64,000 nt of DNA from contig JAKJHY010000004.1 in assembly GCA_021648845.1 (NCBI GenBank), positions 124,001 through 188,000 of the forward strand, given 5' to 3'. The notes below the pieces were generated by a model. The model saw only the letters and a program-made list of their open reading frames with translations, did no database searches and was not told the DNA's origin. The position numbers and the translations under genes were made by a program. Positions 18,348-27,612 of the stretch are shown one piece after another. Every line of letters starts with the position of its first letter. The first letter of the stretch is position 1. This DNA is from Mycobacterium sp. MBM. Its GTDB lineage: Bacteria; Actinomycetota; Actinomycetes; Mycobacteriales; Mycobacteriaceae.

Positions 18348-19691
18348 ATGTCGACTTCCGACACCGACACCGAAGGCACACTCAAGCGGGTTCTCGGCCT
18401 GCCCTCCCTGGTGCTCTTCGGTCTCGTCTACATGGTGCCGCTCACCGTGTTCACCACCTACGGCATCGTGACCGAAACCACCGGCGGCCGACTGCCACTG
18501 GCCTATGTGGTGACCCTGGTCGCGATGGTGTTCACCGCGCGGTCCTACGCCAGGATGGCCACCGCGTTCCCGGTGGCAGGCTCGGCATACACCTACACGC
18601 AGCGGACATTCGGCGCGCCGACCGGCTTCCTGGCCGGGTGGGCGCTGCTGTTGGACTACCTGTTCCTGCCGATGATCAACTACCTGGTCATCGGCATCTA
18701 TCTGGAAGCGGCCGTTCCCGCACTGCCGGCCTGGGTGATCATCGTGGTCACCATCGCGATCGTCACGGTGCTCAACGTCGTCGGTATCGTCTCGGTGGCC
18801 CGCGCCAATGCTCTGATCATCGCGATCCAGACCATCTTCATCGTTGTGTTCGTGGTGCTTGCGGCCGCATCGTTGGCGGGCGGCGGCACCGTGGATTTGG
18901 CGGCGCCGTTCACCGGCGACGGTTCGGCCGGCGGCCTGGGGCCGGTCTTCGCCGGCGCCGCCATCCTGTGCCTGTCGTTCCTGGGCTTCGACGCGGTGTC
19001 GACACTGTCCGAGGAGGCCAAGGATGCCAAGCGCAACGTGCCGCGGGCGATCATGATCGCCACCGTGGTGGCCGGGCTGATCTTCATCGTGCTGTCCTAC
19101 GTCGGTCAGCTGGTGTTCCCCTCCAACGAGTTCGCCGACGTCGACTCGGGCTCACTGGAGGTGATGGTGGCCGCCGGTGGCGATTTCCTGGCGACCTTCT
19201 TCACCGCGGCCTATGTGGCCGGCGCGCTGGGATCGGCGATCACCTCACAGGCCTCGGTGGCCCGGATTCTCTACGCGATGGGCCGCGACGGCATCCTGCC
19301 ACGCTCGCTGTTCGGACATGTCTCGGCACGGTTCGCCACGCCCGTGTACGCCATCCTGGTGGTGTCGGCGGTGTCGCTGCTGGCCATCGTGATCGACCTC
19401 GCGACGTTGGCGTCGTTGATCAGCTTCGGTGCGCTGGTGGCCTTCTCGGTGGTGAACCTGTCGGTGATCAAGCACTACTTCGTCGATCTGCGCGAGCGCG
19501 CGGGCGGGCAGATCATCGGCAATCTGATCCTGCCGTTCATCGGGTTCGCGCTGACACTCTGGCTGTGGACCAGCCTGTCAGTGATGACCCTGGTCACCGG
19601 ATTGATCTGGCTGGCGGTGGGTTTCGCCTGGCTGCTCGGTGTGACGCGGTTCTTCCGCCGGCCCACTCCCACCTTGGATCTCAAGGAGTAG
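18348..19691 (+). CDS. APC superfamily permease, PuuP-like putrescine/agmatine importer
   Basis: A 447-residue integral membrane protein with about 12 hydrophobic segments. Sequence phrases parallel E. coli PuuP: VYMVPLTVFTTYGIV, AGSAYTYTQRTFG, LLDYLFLPMINYL, LSFLGFDAVSTLSEEAKDA, and ASVARILYAMGRDGILP. PuuP takes up putrescine. Here it follows the agmatine deiminase pathway in one operon and is likely the entry route for agmatine or putrescine. The start ATG is 3 nt after the amidohydrolase stop. Confidence 0.88.
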   Translation: MSTSDTDTEGTLKRVLGLPSLVLFGLVYMVPLTVFTTYGIVTETTGGRLPLAYVVTLVAMVFTARSYARMATAFPVAGSAYTYTQRTFGAPTGFLAGWALLLDYLFLPMINYLVIGIYLEAAVPALPAWVIIVVTIAIVTVLNVVGIVSVARANALIIAIQTIFIVVFVVLAAASLAGGGTVDLAAPFTGDGSAGGLGPVFAGAAILCLSFLGFDAVSTLSEEAKDAKRNVPRAIMIATVVAGLIFIVLSYVGQLVFPSNEFADVDSGSLEVMVAAGGDFLATFFTAAYVAGALGSAITSQASVARILYAMGRDGILPRSLFGHVSARFATPVYAILVVSAVSLLAIVIDLATLASLISFGALVAFSVVNLSVIKHYFVDLRERAGGQIIGNLILPFIGFALTLWLWTSLSVMTLVTGLIWLAVGFAWLLGVTRFFRRPTPTLDLKE

Positions 19692-19776
19692 TCGGCGAGT
19701 TCGGCAGGGTGTGGCACAGCCTGCGCATGCTCGGCAAAACTACACCCCCGAACCGGCGCTCGTGCATACTTCCGGA

Positions 19777-21351
19777 GTGACCGACACCGAGGTCCTGATC
19801 GCGGGCGCCGGCCCGGTGGGACTCACCGCCGCCATCGAACTCGCCCGCCGCGGGGTGGCGGTCAGGATTGTCGATGCGCTGGTGGAGCCACCGCAGTACG
19901 CCAAAGCGGTTGGCGTGCAACCACGCACGTTGGAAGTCTTCGAGCGGATGGGTGTCCTGCGGCAGATTCTCGACGCCGCCGTGCCACTGCGCGGTCAAAT
20001 CGTCTATGTCAACGGTGAACATGCCGGCCAGCTCGATTTCGCGCTGCCCGACGACGTGCCGTTCGGGTTCATCGGACTCCCGCAGTACTGCACGGAGCGG
20101 GTGTTGGGCGAGGAACTGGCGGCCCGCGGGGTCTGCGTGGAGCGCGGTGTCCGGTTGACCGCCTTCGAACAGGATGCCGACGGTGTCAGCGCGACATTGG
20201 CCGGCGAGGGCGCGCGGCACACGGTGCGGGCCAGGTATCTGGTCGGTGCCGACGGCGCGCACTCCGCGGTCCGCAAGGGCCTCGGACTGACCTTCGAGGG
20301 CGGGGCATTCGAAGAGCAGTACATGCTCGGCGATGTCGAGGTCGACTGGTCGCAGCCGCCGGGATACGCCATTCGCGCGATGCACCGCAGCGACGGCACG
20401 ATCGACGACCTGCTGGTGTGCATCCCGTTGCCCGGTCGGGGGCGCTACCGGATGTCGACGCTGGTACCCCCGGACCTGTCCACCCCAGACTCCGGTGAGG
20501 TGCAACACGGACTCGAGATCGGCGACTCGCCTGAGCTGCAACATATTCAGTCGGTGATCGACCGGCTCTCCCCGGAGCCCGCCACGGTGAGCAACATGCG
20601 CTGGTCCTCGAAGTTCCGGATCAGCCACCGCATCGTCGACGCCTACGGCAGGGGCCGGGTTTTCGTCGCCGGCGATGCCGCGCACATCCATCCGCCGACC
20701 GGCGCGCAGGGGATGAACACCGGTATCCAGGATGCCGTCAATCTGGCCTGGAAGCTGGCGCTCGCGGTGAGCGGTGAGGCCGCCGAGGGACTACTGGACA
20801 GCTATGACGCCGAGCGCCGCCCTGTCGGCGAGCAGGTGGTGGGGCGGACCGTGCGCAGCGCCCGGGACGGCATCGGTGCCGACTCCGAGGACCCGGAGTT
20901 CGTCATCCGCCGGGAGGCTCAACTGTTGATCAGCTATGCCGACAGCCCCATCGTCTCCGTTGGCGCCGGTGGCCGTGCGCCCGATGCCCGCGGACTGTCC
21001 CGGTCGGCCGCAACCGATCCGGTGCGGCTGTACACAGTGCTGGCCGGCGCCCGGCACACCCTGGTGTTGTACGCCGATGACACGACGAATATCGATCTTC
21101 TCGAAGTGGCCGCGGCCGCTGCCCAGGATGCGGCGCACGGGCTCATCGACGTCTATGTGGTCGCCCATCCCGACGCAGATGCGGATATCACGGTGCTGCC
21201 GCTGCTGCGGGATGCCGAGGGGGATTTCGCCCGTGCGTACGAGGTCGACGGCACCACGGCGATCGTGATCCGCCCAGACGGTCAGCTCGGCTATGTCGGT
21301 CCGGCAGCGGCCGATTCGCTGACCGGGTATCTGAAGCGGACGTTCGCCTGA
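19777..21351 (+). CDS. Class A FAD-dependent aromatic monooxygenase
   Basis: A 524-residue flavoprotein hydroxylase of the PheA/TfdB/MhpA type. The FAD-binding GxGxxG (AGAGPVGL, about 9-16), the DG motif (VGADGAHSAVRKGLG, about 155) and the GD motif (VFVAGDAAHIHPPTGAQGMN, about 290) are all present. A C-terminal thioredoxin-like region (from about 400) lacks redox cysteines, as usual. It uses NAD(P)H and O2 to hydroxylate a phenolic or related ring; the substrate is unknown. The GTG at 19777 places the Rossmann strand at the usual distance; no strong ribosome-binding site is seen. It lies 85 bp after the permease and may or may not share its transcript. Confidence 0.85.
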   Translation: MTDTEVLIAGAGPVGLTAAIELARRGVAVRIVDALVEPPQYAKAVGVQPRTLEVFERMGVLRQILDAAVPLRGQIVYVNGEHAGQLDFALPDDVPFGFIGLPQYCTERVLGEELAARGVCVERGVRLTAFEQDADGVSATLAGEGARHTVRARYLVGADGAHSAVRKGLGLTFEGGAFEEQYMLGDVEVDWSQPPGYAIRAMHRSDGTIDDLLVCIPLPGRGRYRMSTLVPPDLSTPDSGEVQHGLEIGDSPELQHIQSVIDRLSPEPATVSNMRWSSKFRISHRIVDAYGRGRVFVAGDAAHIHPPTGAQGMNTGIQDAVNLAWKLALAVSGEAAEGLLDSYDAERRPVGEQVVGRTVRSARDGIGADSEDPEFVIRREAQLLISYADSPIVSVGAGGRAPDARGLSRSAATDPVRLYTVLAGARHTLVLYADDTTNIDLLEVAAAAAQDAAHGLIDVYVVAHPDADADITVLPLLRDAEGDFARAYEVDGTTAIVIRPDGQLGYVGPAAADSLTGYLKRTFA

Positions 21352-21375
21352 AGTACCGATGGTGACCCTCTGGCC

Positions 21376-21440
21376 GAGATCGAGCCCAGGGTTGCCGATC
21401 AAGGCTCTCTGGTGGGATTCGCGACCCTCACGTCGATCTC
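21376..21440. repeat. Long-spaced inverted repeat in the 93-bp convergent gap
   Basis: GAGATCGA (21376-21383) is repeated in inverse as TCGATCTC (21433-21440). Each arm neighbours a related GACCCT segment. It lies between two convergent genes (stops at 21351 and 21445), so it may be a weak bidirectional terminator or a dispersed intergenic repeat. Confidence 0.35.
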
Positions 21441-21444
21441 GACC

Positions 21445-22470
21445 CTAGGGAGTCAACTGCACTTTGAGGTGATCTCCGGCCCGTGACATCGCCGCGTCAT
21501 AGCCCGCCGCAGCCTCGTCCAATGGCAGCGTGGTGGTGAAGATCCCGTCCACATTCAGCCGGCCGGACTGTAACAATGGCACCAGTTCGGGCCAGGTCTG
21601 CTGCACCGGCGCGGTGGTCAGCCGGATGGTCAGGCTGCGGATCAGGCAGGCCAGCGCGGGCAGTGGATAAGGCTGCAGGTCGTGCACACCGACGATCGAC
21701 ACCGTTCCGCCGGTGCGCACGGCATCGAGCGCGTCGTTGATCGAGGTGTCGGTGCCGACCGCGTCGATGACGGCGTCCACGCCGAGACCACCGGTGGCCT
21801 CCCGGATGGATTGCGCCCCCGGCGGGGCCACGGGTACCGCGCCGGCGGCCTGCGCGCGGTCGCGCCGCGACTGCACCGGGTCGACGGCGTACACGGTCGC
21901 CGCGCCGAGGGGCATGGCGCTGCGCAGCGCGCACATGCCGACCGCGCCGAGTCCGACGATGCCGACCGAGCCGCCCAACGGGATATCGGCGCGCTTGGCC
22001 GCCGCCCACCCGGTGGCCAGGTTGTCGGTCAGCAGCAGCGCCTGCTCGGTGCTGATCCCGTCGGGCATGGCGAGCAGCTGGAAGTCCGCGGCCGGCACCG
22101 CGAGCAGTTCGGACTGTGCGCCGCCCAGCGCGCCGGACCCGAAGATCTGCGGGCCGTGCACGCAGCGGATCGGATCGCGGGTGGCGCATCCCGCGCACCG
22201 TCCGCACCCAGCGACCGAGGACACCAGCACCCGGTCACCGACGTTGAAACCGGATACCTGCGAACCGGTTTCGACCACGGTGCCGATCGCTTCGTGGCCG
22301 AGCGCGAGCGGCTCGAAGAGGGGGTAGTGGCCCTCCAGGAAGTGCAAATCGGACCCGCAGATGGCGGTGGACTCGATCTTGACGATGGCGCCGTGGGCCC
22401 CGGGCAGCTCCGGATCGGGCCGGTCCTGCACGGTGATCGCTCCGCTGGCGTCGACCAGCACTGAACGCAT
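21445..22470 (-). CDS. Zinc-dependent medium-chain alcohol dehydrogenase
   Basis: A 341-residue MDR-family enzyme. Catalytic zinc ligands are Cys38, His59 and Glu60 (ICGSDLH, LGHEAIG); structural zinc ligands are Cys89, 92, 95 and 103. The Rossmann motif VGIVGLGAVG lies near 170-179, and a following acidic residue (AVDP) suggests NAD. The ATG at 22470 is chosen because GGGAGGA is 7 nt upstream; the in-frame ATG at 22476 sits on that site. It follows the flavin monooxygenase gene directly (stop at 22473), so the pair probably act in sequence on a ketone/alcohol substrate. Confidence 0.9.
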   Translation of the reverse strand: MRSVLVDASGAITVQDRPDPELPGAHGAIVKIESTAICGSDLHFLEGHYPLFEPLALGHEAIGTVVETGSQVSGFNVGDRVLVSSVAGCGRCAGCATRDPIRCVHGPQIFGSGALGGAQSELLAVPAADFQLLAMPDGISTEQALLLTDNLATGWAAAKRADIPLGGSVGIVGLGAVGMCALRSAMPLGAATVYAVDPVQSRRDRAQAAGAVPVAPPGAQSIREATGGLGVDAVIDAVGTDTSINDALDAVRTGGTVSIVGVHDLQPYPLPALACLIRSLTIRLTTAPVQQTWPELVPLLQSGRLNVDGIFTTTLPLDEAAAGYDAAMSRAGDHLKVQLTP

Positions 22471-22472
22471 GC

Positions 22473-24371
22473 TCATTCCTCCCGGTAGTCAGACCAGATG
22501 GGCTCGTATACGGCGGCGTGGTAGGTGCTCAGCCGCCACGGGCTGACGGTGTGGATCTCGCCGTCGGTGTTCTTGAAATAGGAGTGTTCGATCGACGGGT
22601 GGGCCCACACGGTCTTGCGGATCTCTTCCTGGGAGCGTCGATGCCATTCGGCGGTCGGCTCCGGCAGCGGTTCCAGGGTGCGGAGATTCTTCGTGATCAG
22701 GTGCTCCAGGCACTGGTTGATATAGCGCATCTGCAGTTCGGAGTTCAGGATCAGGCTGCCGCCGTGGGCCAGGTGCGCGCCCGGCCCGTAGGTCATGAAG
22801 AAGTTCGGGAAGCCGGGCACCGTGATGCTGCGGTAGGCGTAGGGCCGGCTGCCCCATACCGTGTGCAGGTCTGCGCCGCCACGGCCGATCACCGTCATCG
22901 GGAACAGTACCTCGGTGGCGCGGAAACCCGTGGCGTACACGATGATATCGGCCGGGTATTCGGTGCCGTCGCCCGCGACGACCCCGGTCGGGGTGATCCG
23001 TTCGATGGGGGTGCGGACCAGCTCGACATCGTCCCGCTTGAGCGTTGCCAGCCAGCTGCCGTTGTCCTGCAGGGTGCGTTTTCCGGTCGCGGGATAGTCC
23101 GGCAGCACCTTGGTCAGCAGGTCGGGATCGTCGCCGACCTGGGTGGTGATCCAGTCGGTGAACATGATCCGGGCGATCGCATTGATCTCGCTGACCGCGT
23201 TTTGCTGGTCGGGGTAGTCCGGGTCGACGATCGCGGCGTCCAAACCTTTGTCGGCGCCGGGCCACAGCAGCAGGAAGCGGTACCAGCGGCCGTAGTAGGG
23301 CAGATGCTCCATGGCCCAGCGCACGCCGTCGGCGACGGGCTCGTGGTACATCGGGTTGGGGAACATCCATTGCGCGGTGCGCTGGAACACCGTGAGGTGC
23401 TCGACCGTGTCGGCGATCGCCGGCGCGATCTGGAAGCCGCTGGCGCCCGCGCCGATGAGCGCGACGCGCTTGCCGGTGACATCGACGCCGTGATCCCAGG
23501 CCGCGGAGTGAAAGGACGGTCCGGTGAAGGTTTCCGCGCCCGGGAAGTCCGGGATGTTGGGTCGGTTGAGCTGGCCGACGGCGGTGATGACGGCGTTGGC
23601 GGTGAAGGTGCCGTTCGCGGTGTCAACCGTCCAGACGTCGCCGTCCCACCGCAGCGCGTGCACCTCGGTGTTGAACCGGATGTGTGCGCCGAGGTCGTGG
23701 CGGTCCACCACATCGGCAAAGTATCGGCGCAGCTCGGGCTGCTCGGCGAAGAAGTGGTCCCAATGGTTGCTGGGTTCGAAGCTGTAGCAGTAGAAGTGGT
23801 TTGCGACATCGACGCGCGCCCCGGGATAGCTGTTCTCCCACCATGTTCCGCCCGGGCCGGCATTCTTCTCCAAGATGGTGAAGTCGATACCGGCCTGCTT
23901 GAGCCGCACACCGGCGAGCACACCGGATTCGCCGGCCCCGATCACGATGACGTGGAAGTCCCCGGGGTTCTGCAGGGTCGCGGGTCGGCGGGGGTCCGTC
24001 CCCTCGAGGTCGAGCTCCTCGAGCACCAACGGCAGGTTGTCCTCGCCGACGTGTTCGCACGCCGCCCAGTCCAGCATCTCGCGAACCAGATCCGGCGGCA
24101 GCGGGTCGGGGACCGGGCAGCCGGCATCGCGGTAGGCCGCGATGATCGGTAGCGCCTCGGCGCGGGCACGGGCCTTGTCCTCCTCGGACATGAACCCCTG
24201 CACCTCGTTGAGAAACAGTCCGGCCTGCTTGTAGTCGCGGATGAACCGCGGGTCGCCGCTGATGTGCACCAACGACAGCAGCAGCGTCGGGACGCTGACC
24301 TGCTCCAATGCCGCGGCAATGGCGGCATCGGAGGCGTCGAACGGGCTGCCGGCGTGGAAGCTGCGCGTCAC
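22473..24371 (-). CDS. Baeyer-Villiger-type flavin monooxygenase
   Basis: A 632-residue class B flavoprotein monooxygenase. Two Rossmann motifs (VIVIGAGESG near 141-150 and VALIGAGASG near 305) flank the Baeyer-Villiger fingerprint F282-x-G284-xxx-H288-xxx-W292-D293. The family inserts O next to a ketone carbonyl using NADPH and O2. The first ~135 residues are an extra helical domain, as in some longer mycobacterial BVMOs. The start is GTG. A TATAAC box and CG-rich palindromic bases occur in the 67-bp leader. It is coupled to the alcohol dehydrogenase gene, which could make its ketone substrate. Exact substrate unknown. Confidence 0.9.
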   Translation of the reverse strand: MTRSFHAGSPFDASDAAIAAALEQVSVPTLLLSLVHISGDPRFIRDYKQAGLFLNEVQGFMSEEDKARARAEALPIIAAYRDAGCPVPDPLPPDLVREMLDWAACEHVGEDNLPLVLEELDLEGTDPRRPATLQNPGDFHVIVIGAGESGVLAGVRLKQAGIDFTILEKNAGPGGTWWENSYPGARVDVANHFYCYSFEPSNHWDHFFAEQPELRRYFADVVDRHDLGAHIRFNTEVHALRWDGDVWTVDTANGTFTANAVITAVGQLNRPNIPDFPGAETFTGPSFHSAAWDHGVDVTGKRVALIGAGASGFQIAPAIADTVEHLTVFQRTAQWMFPNPMYHEPVADGVRWAMEHLPYYGRWYRFLLLWPGADKGLDAAIVDPDYPDQQNAVSEINAIARIMFTDWITTQVGDDPDLLTKVLPDYPATGKRTLQDNGSWLATLKRDDVELVRTPIERITPTGVVAGDGTEYPADIIVYATGFRATEVLFPMTVIGRGGADLHTVWGSRPYAYRSITVPGFPNFFMTYGPGAHLAHGGSLILNSELQMRYINQCLEHLITKNLRTLEPLPEPTAEWHRRSQEEIRKTVWAHPSIEHSYFKNTDGEIHTVSPWRLSTYHAAVYEPIWSDYREE

Positions 24372-24438
24372 GGGCAGTTACGCTACGACGCGTTGCGTTA
24401 TAGGGCAAGGGTGTGCGTTGCACGATGTAGTGCTCGGA

Positions 24439-26637
24439 TCAGCCCAGCAATGCCTCCGGATGAATGGGCAGATCGCGAACGCGGATGCCGGTGGCGTTGA
24501 ACACGGCATTGCCTATCGCGGCGGCCGAGCCGACCGTGCCCAGTTCGCCGACCCCGCGGGCACCGACGTCACTGAAGTCGGGGTCGTCGCCGTCGAGACA
24601 GACCGCGTCGATGAACGGCACGTCGGCGTTGACCGGAACCACGTAGTCGGCCAGGTTGGCCGCCGCCGGGCGGCCTCCGGAATCGATGGGATTGGCTTCC
24701 AGTAGGGCATGCCCGATGCCGAAGATCACGCCACCCACGACTTGGCTGCGGGCAGCCTTGGCGTTGATGACCCGGCCGATGTCGACGACGGTGGTGAACC
24801 TGGAGACGCGTGTTTCCCCGGTCAGCGAGTTCACCCGAACCTCGCAGAAGTGGGCGCCGAACCCGTGTGCGGCGAACCGGGGGTTCAGGGTGTCGTCGTT
24901 GCTCTGGATGGCTTCGACCTCCGGGATGCCCAACGTGCGGAGCAGATCGGCGAAATCGATGCGTGCGTTGGTCGTTCGCAGGGCCCCGGCAGCGTAGGAC
25001 ACCGGTGTCCCGGCACCGGACAGCGGCGAGGCCGGATTCGTCGACGCGGCCTGGATGAGGTTGCCGATCGCGGCCCGCGCGGCGGCGCGGGCGGTCGGAG
25101 CCATGCTTCCGGTGGCGCGGGAGCCGACCGCGCCGGGGCCGGGCGGCAATATGGTGTCACCCACCTCCGTGACGACACGGTCCATCGGCAGGCCCATCGC
25201 GTCGGCGACGACGATCGCCAGCGCGGTGGCAGCGCCGGTCCCGATGTCCATGACGCCGGTCGACGCCAGGACGGTGCCGTCGTCGCGGAAGCGCACCCGG
25301 ACCGCGTTGGCGGCCCGACCGGCGGCCGGGTAGATCGCCGTAGCCATGCCCATCCCGATCATCCACTGACCGTCGCGGTTCGCGGCGGGGGTGAGCGTGC
25401 GGCGTTCCCACCCGAACCGCGTGGCCCCCAGTCGGTAACACTCGTCGAGTCTTTTGCTGGTCCATCGGCGATCCGTGCCGGGCAGCGTCGTCGCATAGTT
25501 GCGCAGCCGCAGTTGCACCGGGTCCACGCCGGTGGCCACCGCCAGTTCGTCCATCGCCGTCTCGATGGCGAACGCACCGGGTGCTTCGTTGGGCGCACGC
25601 ATCGCCCAGGTCGGCGGGGTGTCCAGGGTGACATGACGCTGGTCGACGTGCAGATTCGGAGTGCGGTAGAGCGCGGCGGTGGTCTCGGCGGCGGTGCGCA
25701 GCGGCCACCCGCCCACGGCGGGAGCCTCGGCATCGGATTCGTGGCTGACGGCGGTGAGTGTCCCGTCTGCGCGCGCGCCCAACCGAACTCGTTGCCGTAC
25801 CGCGGAGCGGTGCCCGACAATGCTGAAGACCTGACTGCGATTGAGGACGAGTTTGACGGGACGGTTCAGTTCACGGGCGGCCGCGGCACCCAGAAGGACG
25901 TCCGACCAGGGGAGTACGCGGCTGCCGAATCCGCCACCGACGTAGGTCGAGATGATCCGCACCTGCTCGGGCGCCAGCCCGAGCGCGTCGGTGATGCCGG
26001 CGACCGCGCGGCCGGGAAACTGTGTGCCGGTGTAGAGGGTCAGAAAGTTGTCCCGCCACAACGCCACGGACGCATGCGGTTCCATCGCCGCAGCGTGCTG
26101 GGCCGGTTGGGTGACCGTGGTCTCGACGATGACCTCGCTATCGCGTAGGGCGGCGTCGATCGAGGCAACACCGGGCGCCAGGACGGTCCGGTTGCCCGAC
26201 TCCGGTATCGCGATGCTGACGCCCCGTCCGGCATCGGCAAGAGATGTCCGAGGGGTGCGGGGCTGATAGTCGGTGGTGATCATGGCTGCGGCGTCGCGGG
26301 CGTGTTCGAAGCTGTCGGCGACCACCACGCCGATGGCCTGGCCGAAGAACCGAACCTCGAGGTCCTGTAGCGGACGGTAGCGCTCCCCGAGCGCATCGTC
26401 GGCGACGGCTTGCAACCGCAGCGGTGCGAATGGCGTGTACACCGCCAGGACGCCGGGTGCCCGCTCGGCCGTGTCGGTCTGCATCGCGGTGATTCTTCCC
26501 AGCCCGATGGTCGCGGACACCAGGACTGCGTGGGCCAGATCCGGCTGTGGGTAGTCGGCGGAATAGCGTGCGCTACCCGTGGTTTTGGCACGGCCGTCCA
26601 CACGGGAGATATCGCCGCCCAGCGGTGACGGGCTCAT
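24439..26637 (-). CDS. paoC: Molybdopterin-binding subunit of aldehyde/xanthine dehydrogenase (PaoC-like)
   Basis: A 732-residue xanthine-oxidase-family large subunit. Visible elements are the N-terminal Ald_Xan_dh domain (GRAKTTGSARYSADYP), the molybdopterin loop VGGGFGSR, the RAPNEAPGAFAIE segment, and the C-terminal GVGELGTVGSAAAIGNA with the putative catalytic Glu698. The ATG at 26637 overlaps the stop of the FAD subunit by 4 nt and gives the normal family length; an open frame continues further upstream but is out of coding register with that subunit. It forms a heterotrimer with the next two subunits and likely oxidises aldehydes in the periplasm. Confidence 0.92.
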   Translation of the reverse strand: MSPSPLGGDISRVDGRAKTTGSARYSADYPQPDLAHAVLVSATIGLGRITAMQTDTAERAPGVLAVYTPFAPLRLQAVADDALGERYRPLQDLEVRFFGQAIGVVVADSFEHARDAAAMITTDYQPRTPRTSLADAGRGVSIAIPESGNRTVLAPGVASIDAALRDSEVIVETTVTQPAQHAAAMEPHASVALWRDNFLTLYTGTQFPGRAVAGITDALGLAPEQVRIISTYVGGGFGSRVLPWSDVLLGAAAARELNRPVKLVLNRSQVFSIVGHRSAVRQRVRLGARADGTLTAVSHESDAEAPAVGGWPLRTAAETTAALYRTPNLHVDQRHVTLDTPPTWAMRAPNEAPGAFAIETAMDELAVATGVDPVQLRLRNYATTLPGTDRRWTSKRLDECYRLGATRFGWERRTLTPAANRDGQWMIGMGMATAIYPAAGRAANAVRVRFRDDGTVLASTGVMDIGTGAATALAIVVADAMGLPMDRVVTEVGDTILPPGPGAVGSRATGSMAPTARAAARAAIGNLIQAASTNPASPLSGAGTPVSYAAGALRTTNARIDFADLLRTLGIPEVEAIQSNDDTLNPRFAAHGFGAHFCEVRVNSLTGETRVSRFTTVVDIGRVINAKAARSQVVGGVIFGIGHALLEANPIDSGGRPAAANLADYVVPVNADVPFIDAVCLDGDDPDFSDVGARGVGELGTVGSAAAIGNAVFNATGIRVRDLPIHPEALLG

Positions 26638-27611
26638 GCGCCGGCCGTGACGTCGGTGAGAGCACGGATGATCGCCCGGCGTAGCAGGTGGGGTTTGAAA
26701 CTGTTGTGCCGCAGCGGCCGGGCATCGCCGGCCGCGGCCTCGGCGGCTCTGGTGAAGGTCACGTCGGTGGCGGGTCGGCCCGACAGCAGAGACTCCACTT
26801 CGGTGAGCCGCCACGGCACCGTGGCCACGCCGCCGGCGGCCAGCCGTGCCCGGGTGATGATCCCGCCGCGTAGGGTGATGGCCACGGCCACCGAAGTGAG
26901 TGCGAATTCGTAGGATTGGCGGTCGCGGATCTTGAGGTAGCCCGATCGGGTGCCCGCCGGTAACCGAGGTACGGTGATGGCAGTGATCAATTCGCCCGGC
27001 CTCAGTTCGTTCTCCACCTCTGGTGTCGAACCTGGCCTCCGATAGAACCGTTGGAGGCTTACCCTGCGCTCGCCGTCTGCGCTGCTCAGTTCCACCGCCG
27101 CCTCGGCGGCCACAAGCGCAACGGCCACATCGCTGGCGTGGGTGGCCATGCAGTCGTCGCTTGTGCCGAGTACCGCGTGGGCACGGTTGTACCCATCGAC
27201 GGCTGAGCAGCCGGTGCCGGGGTTTCGCTTGTTGCAACGCGCCGACACATCGCGAAAGTAGCTGCACCGCGTGCGCTGCAACAGATTTCCTCCCATGCTG
27301 GCCATGTTGCGTAGTTGAGGAGAGGCGCTCAGTTCCAGCGCTTCGCTGATGAGTGCAAAGTTGTCTCGTACCGAGGGATGTTCGGCGACATCGCTCATGC
27401 GCTCCAGTGCTCCGATGCGTAAGCCGTTGGTGTCAAGAGTGATACCGGTCAGTGGCAAGTCGTTGATGTCGATGACGTGCGCAGGGGTCAGAACCTCCAA
27501 CTTCATCAGATCGACCAACGTGGTGCCTCCGGCGAGGTATGCCCTGGTGGGGTCGGTCTGCGCGGTGGCGTCGGCCACCGAGTCGGCTGTTGTGTAGGCG
27601 TATGGATGCAT
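26634..27611 (-). CDS. paoB: FAD-binding subunit of aldehyde/xanthine dehydrogenase (PaoB-like)
   Basis: A 325-residue subunit of the CO-dehydrogenase flavoprotein family. The FAD-binding LAGGTTLVDLMKLEV lies near residue 30, and a Cys-rich insertion (RTRCSYFRDVSARCNKRNPG...GC, about 120-145) resembles the extra [4Fe-4S] site known in E. coli PaoB. The ATG at 27611 starts 1 nt after the stop of the Fe-S subunit; an in-frame GTG at 27629 would overlap it. The order Fe-S, FAD, Mo subunit is the same as paoABC. Confidence 0.92.
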   Translation of the reverse strand: MHPYAYTTADSVADATAQTDPTRAYLAGGTTLVDLMKLEVLTPAHVIDINDLPLTGITLDTNGLRIGALERMSDVAEHPSVRDNFALISEALELSASPQLRNMASMGGNLLQRTRCSYFRDVSARCNKRNPGTGCSAVDGYNRAHAVLGTSDDCMATHASDVAVALVAAEAAVELSSADGERRVSLQRFYRRPGSTPEVENELRPGELITAITVPRLPAGTRSGYLKIRDRQSYEFALTSVAVAITLRGGIITRARLAAGGVATVPWRLTEVESLLSGRPATDVTFTRAAEAAAGDARPLRHNSFKPHLLRRAIIRALTDVTAGA

Positions 27612-27612
27612 A

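Noticed and set aside
22518..24152. 544-codon plus-strand frame
   Set aside because: Antisense to the Baeyer-Villiger monooxygenase, whose fingerprint residues are intact.
26638..27267. Upstream in-frame extension of the molybdenum subunit gene
   Set aside because: It runs over the FAD subunit gene in another frame, is Arg/Gly-rich and has no start signal; the ATG at 26637 overlaps the FAD subunit stop in classical operon fashion.
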